64,000 nt of DNA from Nageia nagi (taxonomy: Eukaryota; Pinophyta). This document shows, in pieces, positions 61,192 to 64,000 of the stretch (position 1 is the stretch's first letter; every line of letters starts with the position of its first letter). Made by a program: the position numbers and the translations under genes. The stretch is from the NCBI GenBank assembly GCA_050084985.1, contig JBITNC010000001.1, forward strand, positions 106,578,001 through 106,642,000. Direction: 5' to 3'. The notes below the pieces were generated by a model, which was not told the DNA's origin, ran no database searches, and worked only from the letters and a program-made list of their open reading frames with translations.

Positions 61192-61880
61192 AATGTAATA
61201 TTGGGGTAGAGCAAAGAGAAGAGAATAAAGAGAGAGTTCTCCTCTATAGAGATATAATTTAAAAAATAGTTTACAATATAATCATTAACTGCAACTATTT
61301 TTACTATATAAAGTAGTCATTCAAAAACAAGTTGACATGATGAGCCTCAATGAGCCTACCCATTCGAAGTAGGTAACTTCCACTCTCAAGAAGAAACCTG
61401 CAAGCTACAAGCAACTAATAAATAAGATAAATCAGATACATCATATAAAACATTCATATCAACATAAGATAAATGAATTAATTAATACCATCCATAAATT
61501 GATCAATGGTGAACTATAATTAATCACAAAGATGCCAAGATAATAGTCATATTCACTTACTATATAAAAAATATATGTTGATTAATATCAAATAGATAAA
61601 GAATAATCACATAGGAGTTTCTCACATATAGATAACTAAATAGTGTTAAAATGCATATACTGGTTCCTCACATATGGATAACTAAAATAGTTCTTTGTAT
61701 AAGCCATCATATGCATAAAAAATGTACACTATTTCCTCACATGGAGAGAAGTAAAAATGAAGGTATACATAAAATAAATCAACACTATATAGCAAACAAA
61801 TCCTCCTAGGGATAAAGCTATCATCACAAACATGAATTAAATAAGAATTCAACCTTCACTCCCCCTTGAAGAAAATTTCA
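61192..61880 (-). other. Conserved 3' non-coding part of copia-C
   Basis: Minus strand. It shares with copia-A and B the words CATATGTGAGGAACCAGTATA, GGTAGGCTCATTGAGGCTCA and GGAGAACTCTCTC, in the same order between pol and the polypurine tract. Confidence 0.6.
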
Positions 61881-62640
61881 CCAATAAAATATATTCCTTA
61901 AGCTTACATAACTAATCTTTAGGAAGGGGATTGGTGAATAAATCAATGGAGTTTAGAACTAATGGGAAATACTACAATTGTAGGATACCACCTAGAACCT
62001 TATATTTAATAAAATGTGCTTAGATTTCAACATGTTTTATTCTTTAATGTAAATAGGATTCTTTACCAAAGTAATAGCTAACTAATTATTTGAATAAATC
62101 TAATATGGAGAAGCTTTCTCATATCTAATTTCATTCAAAATATACCTCAACCAAATAGCTTCCATTGCTGTGATTGACATGGCTAAATATTTTGCCTCTA
62201 TGGTGAAGAGCGAAGTAGTAGGTTACTTCTTAGAATCCCAAGAGAAGAACCTAAACTAATATTAACACATAATAAAAGGTTGATTTACAATCATCTCTAT
62301 CTCCCCCATAGTCAAAAATTGAGAACCCTACAAGAAAAAATAAAGAAAACTTAAAATACTTGATAGCAATATCCTTCATTCCTACAACATACTTCAAGAT
62401 TTGATTAATAGCATTGAGGTGCTTAACATATAGTTGTGACATAAATTATGCAATAAGATTTACTACATAGCTAATATATGGCTTGGAGATAGTCAAATAA
62501 AGAAGATTGGTAATTAATTATCTATAAGATGTAGCATCTACCAACTAAGAGTTGGAGCTAAGAGAAAGAGTGATTTTAGGAGAGATTGAGATTATAGTAG
62601 GTTTGCACTCCTCCATTCTAAAATTTTGTAATATGTATAA
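61881..62640 (-). pseudogene. pol: Copia-C RNase H and pol C-terminus
   Basis: On the minus strand: MSQLYVKHLNAINQILKYVV (RT-RH linker), FSIFDYGGDRDDCKSTFYYV (RNase H start), FFSWDSKK*PTTSLFTIEAK, MEAIWLRYILNEIRYEKA, and further to the pol end. It aligns with copia-A 14,000-14,560. Stops throughout. Confidence 0.83.
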
Positions 62641-62775
62641 GATATACTTGGATTATATTTGTATTAGTACACTTGCATACCAAGGTAGTAGTGTAAGATA
62701 TTGAGATTGATTATTTATATTACCTTGAGTTTGGATATGCACTCTTGGATCATCCACATATAGAAGAAGAGTAAT
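62641..62775 (-). pseudogene. pol: Copia-C reverse transcriptase remnant
   Basis: Only the part from the active site on remains: LLFFYMWMIQE (YVDD region shifted or mutated), ISKLKVI and LNILHYYLGMQVY. The entire N-terminal RT, about 500-700 bp in copia-A, is missing between this and the integrase end, so an internal deletion has occurred. Confidence 0.7.
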
Positions 62776-62789
62776 TAAGATCATCTACA

Positions 62790-63420
62790 TTTGATATCAA
62801 TCTAGTTAGGTGCAATAGAAGAGTTATCAATATCATTGAGGCCTTCACAAGAACTATATTCCTTAGGAAGTTCACTAAACTTTACATCCCTTAATATGAA
62901 CACTACTCTAGAGGTAGGAGAGTAGATCTTGTAGCCTCTATGCTGACTATTATAGCCAATAAAGATGCACTTTTCAGATCTCTTATCCATATATTTTTTT
63001 CTCAAAAATCATAAGCATCACAACCAAATACCCTAAAGTGATAGATGTTAGGTTTATTTTCTTTCCATGCCTCACATGGTGTTTTTACTTCAACTACTTT
63101 CATAAGACACCTATTTAGGGTGTATATTGCAATGCTCATAGCTTCACCCCATACGAAAGCAAGAAGATTTCCCAACATTCACCTAGCCATTTCCTAAATA
63201 TTTTATTCTTATTTTTGAAAACACCATTTTGTGAACTACCTCTTGATCTTGTATTTGGCATAATAGTCATTGAACTCATTGCTAATATACTCATCCTCAT
63301 TATCATATCTCAAAATTGTGATTTTGAAGTTAGATTGATTTTCAACTAAGGATTTGAAATCATTAAACCTCATACTCAAGTAGGTAACCTAATGTCATCC
63401 TACTAAAGTCATGAATGAAG
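62790..63420 (-). pseudogene. pol: Copia-C integrase (core and C-terminal part)
   Basis: Minus strand. The core is seen as ITILRYDNEDEYISNEFNDY (second Asp kept in YDN), then a broken stretch, AIYTLNRCLMKVVEVKTPCE, HFRVFGCDAY. The open run 63,005-62,802 has MDKRSEKCIFIGYNSQHRGY, KIYSPTSRVVFI and FSELPKEYSS, closely matching copia-A (YKNQHRGYKLYQP ... FNELLKEYTS). Ends in NSSIAPN as in copia-A (DSSVAPN). Confidence 0.86.
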
Positions 63421-63429
63421 GTTAATATA

Positions 63430-64000
63430 TACATTGCTCATGTTGTGACTTATATAACTCACCCAAAATATCACAGTTTTGGGGGCTTATATCTTCTAAA
63501 CTCCACATAAATAGAAATTACATTTATCACCCCTAATCTTAAGTGTTTTCAAGTCACTTAGCCTTAATCATGTTAGAATAAAAGCCAAAATCTTTCAAAA
63601 AATGGCTAAGTCTAGAACTTCAAGTTGAGTGTAGCTGAACTAAGGGAACTTAAATCAAGTCATGTGAGTCTAAGACACTCTTAGGCCCAATGTATTCCTC
63701 AAAAAGATAAAATATTAACTTTATGGGACATTTGCTCATATTTGAGAGTTATCCAAGTTGAAATCCAAGTCAGGAAAAGCAACTTGGGCCAGTTATATCC
63801 TAGTGCATGCCTTAAAAAGATAAAATCTTATCTTTATGGGATGTACACTTAGGTCTGGGAGGTGATTTTGTCAAAATGGAAGGTGAAGAAGTCAACTTGG
63901 AGACACTCCAAGTTAGGCACATACCTTAAAAAGACAAAATCTTTTCTTTTGGGAGCATGCGCTCAAGATAGGAGGCCAGCTAGATCAAGTTTGAGGTTAA
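63430..64000. repeat. Degenerate tandem repeat of about 112 bp at the window end
   Basis: The block CTTAAAAAGATAAAATCTTA followed by (T)CTTTATGGGA recurs at about 63,698, 63,811 and 63,923. Between blocks the words CAACTTGG, AAGTCAACTTGG and CTCAAG..AGGAGG recur loosely. Copia-C coding stops before it. No gene seen. Confidence 0.7.

Overview
This is AT-rich, CpG-poor nuclear DNA from a land plant. The evidence is a set of plant-type Ty1/copia and Ty3/gypsy LTR retrotransposons, a decayed PPR-DYW gene (organellar RNA-editing family, plant-specific at this copy number), and plant mobile domain (PMD) coding sequence. The density of old, nested, stop-riddled elements suggests a very large genome such as a gymnosperm, but the species cannot be named from the sequence. 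I found no intact host gene, no tRNA or rRNA gene and no CRISPR array. Everything coding is a pseudogene or element remnant.

Layout. (1) 1-3,721: a minus-strand gypsy-like element, G1, cut by the window start, with LTR, primer site and gag; on the opposite strand lies a PMD/coiled-coil gene with one intron. (2) 3,722-7,400: degenerate repeats, then a decayed copia pol with its 3' LTR (copia-0). (3) 7,442-16,050: a full-length decayed copia element, copia-A, with both LTRs, inserted in a microsatellite. (4) 16,099-19,150: shattered PPR-DYW pseudogene with tandem PPR modules and an inverted DYW piece. (5) 19,150-23,390: mostly featureless, with a lysine-rich relic and short tandem repeats. (6) 23,395-33,360: copia-B, split inside reverse transcriptase by a nested element, G3 (26,188-30,993). 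(7) 33,600-35,560: gypsy RT/RNase H/integrase relic, G5. (8) 36,413-44,684: minus-strand element G2, with LTRs of the same family as G3, a gag gene, no pol, and an antisense PMD gene as in G1. (9) 46,217-60,328: G4, about 14.1 kb, gypsy, with about 1.85-kb LTRs, gag-PR-RNaseH-like-RT-RNaseH-IN and a further 3.8 kb of coding-like sequence after integrase. (10) 60,745-63,420: minus-strand copia-C, same family as A and B, with an internal deletion. (11) 63,430-64,000: degenerate repeats with a period of about 112 bp.

The most notable signal is in G1 and G2. Both look like gag-only elements that carry, antisense and downstream of gag, a PMD protein gene with a short phase-1 intron followed by a coiled-coil exon. 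A second general signal is the way frames are broken. Long stretches keep their frame but contain many TAG/TAA stops where glutamine fits, as expected if methylated cytosines in CAG/CAA were deaminated.
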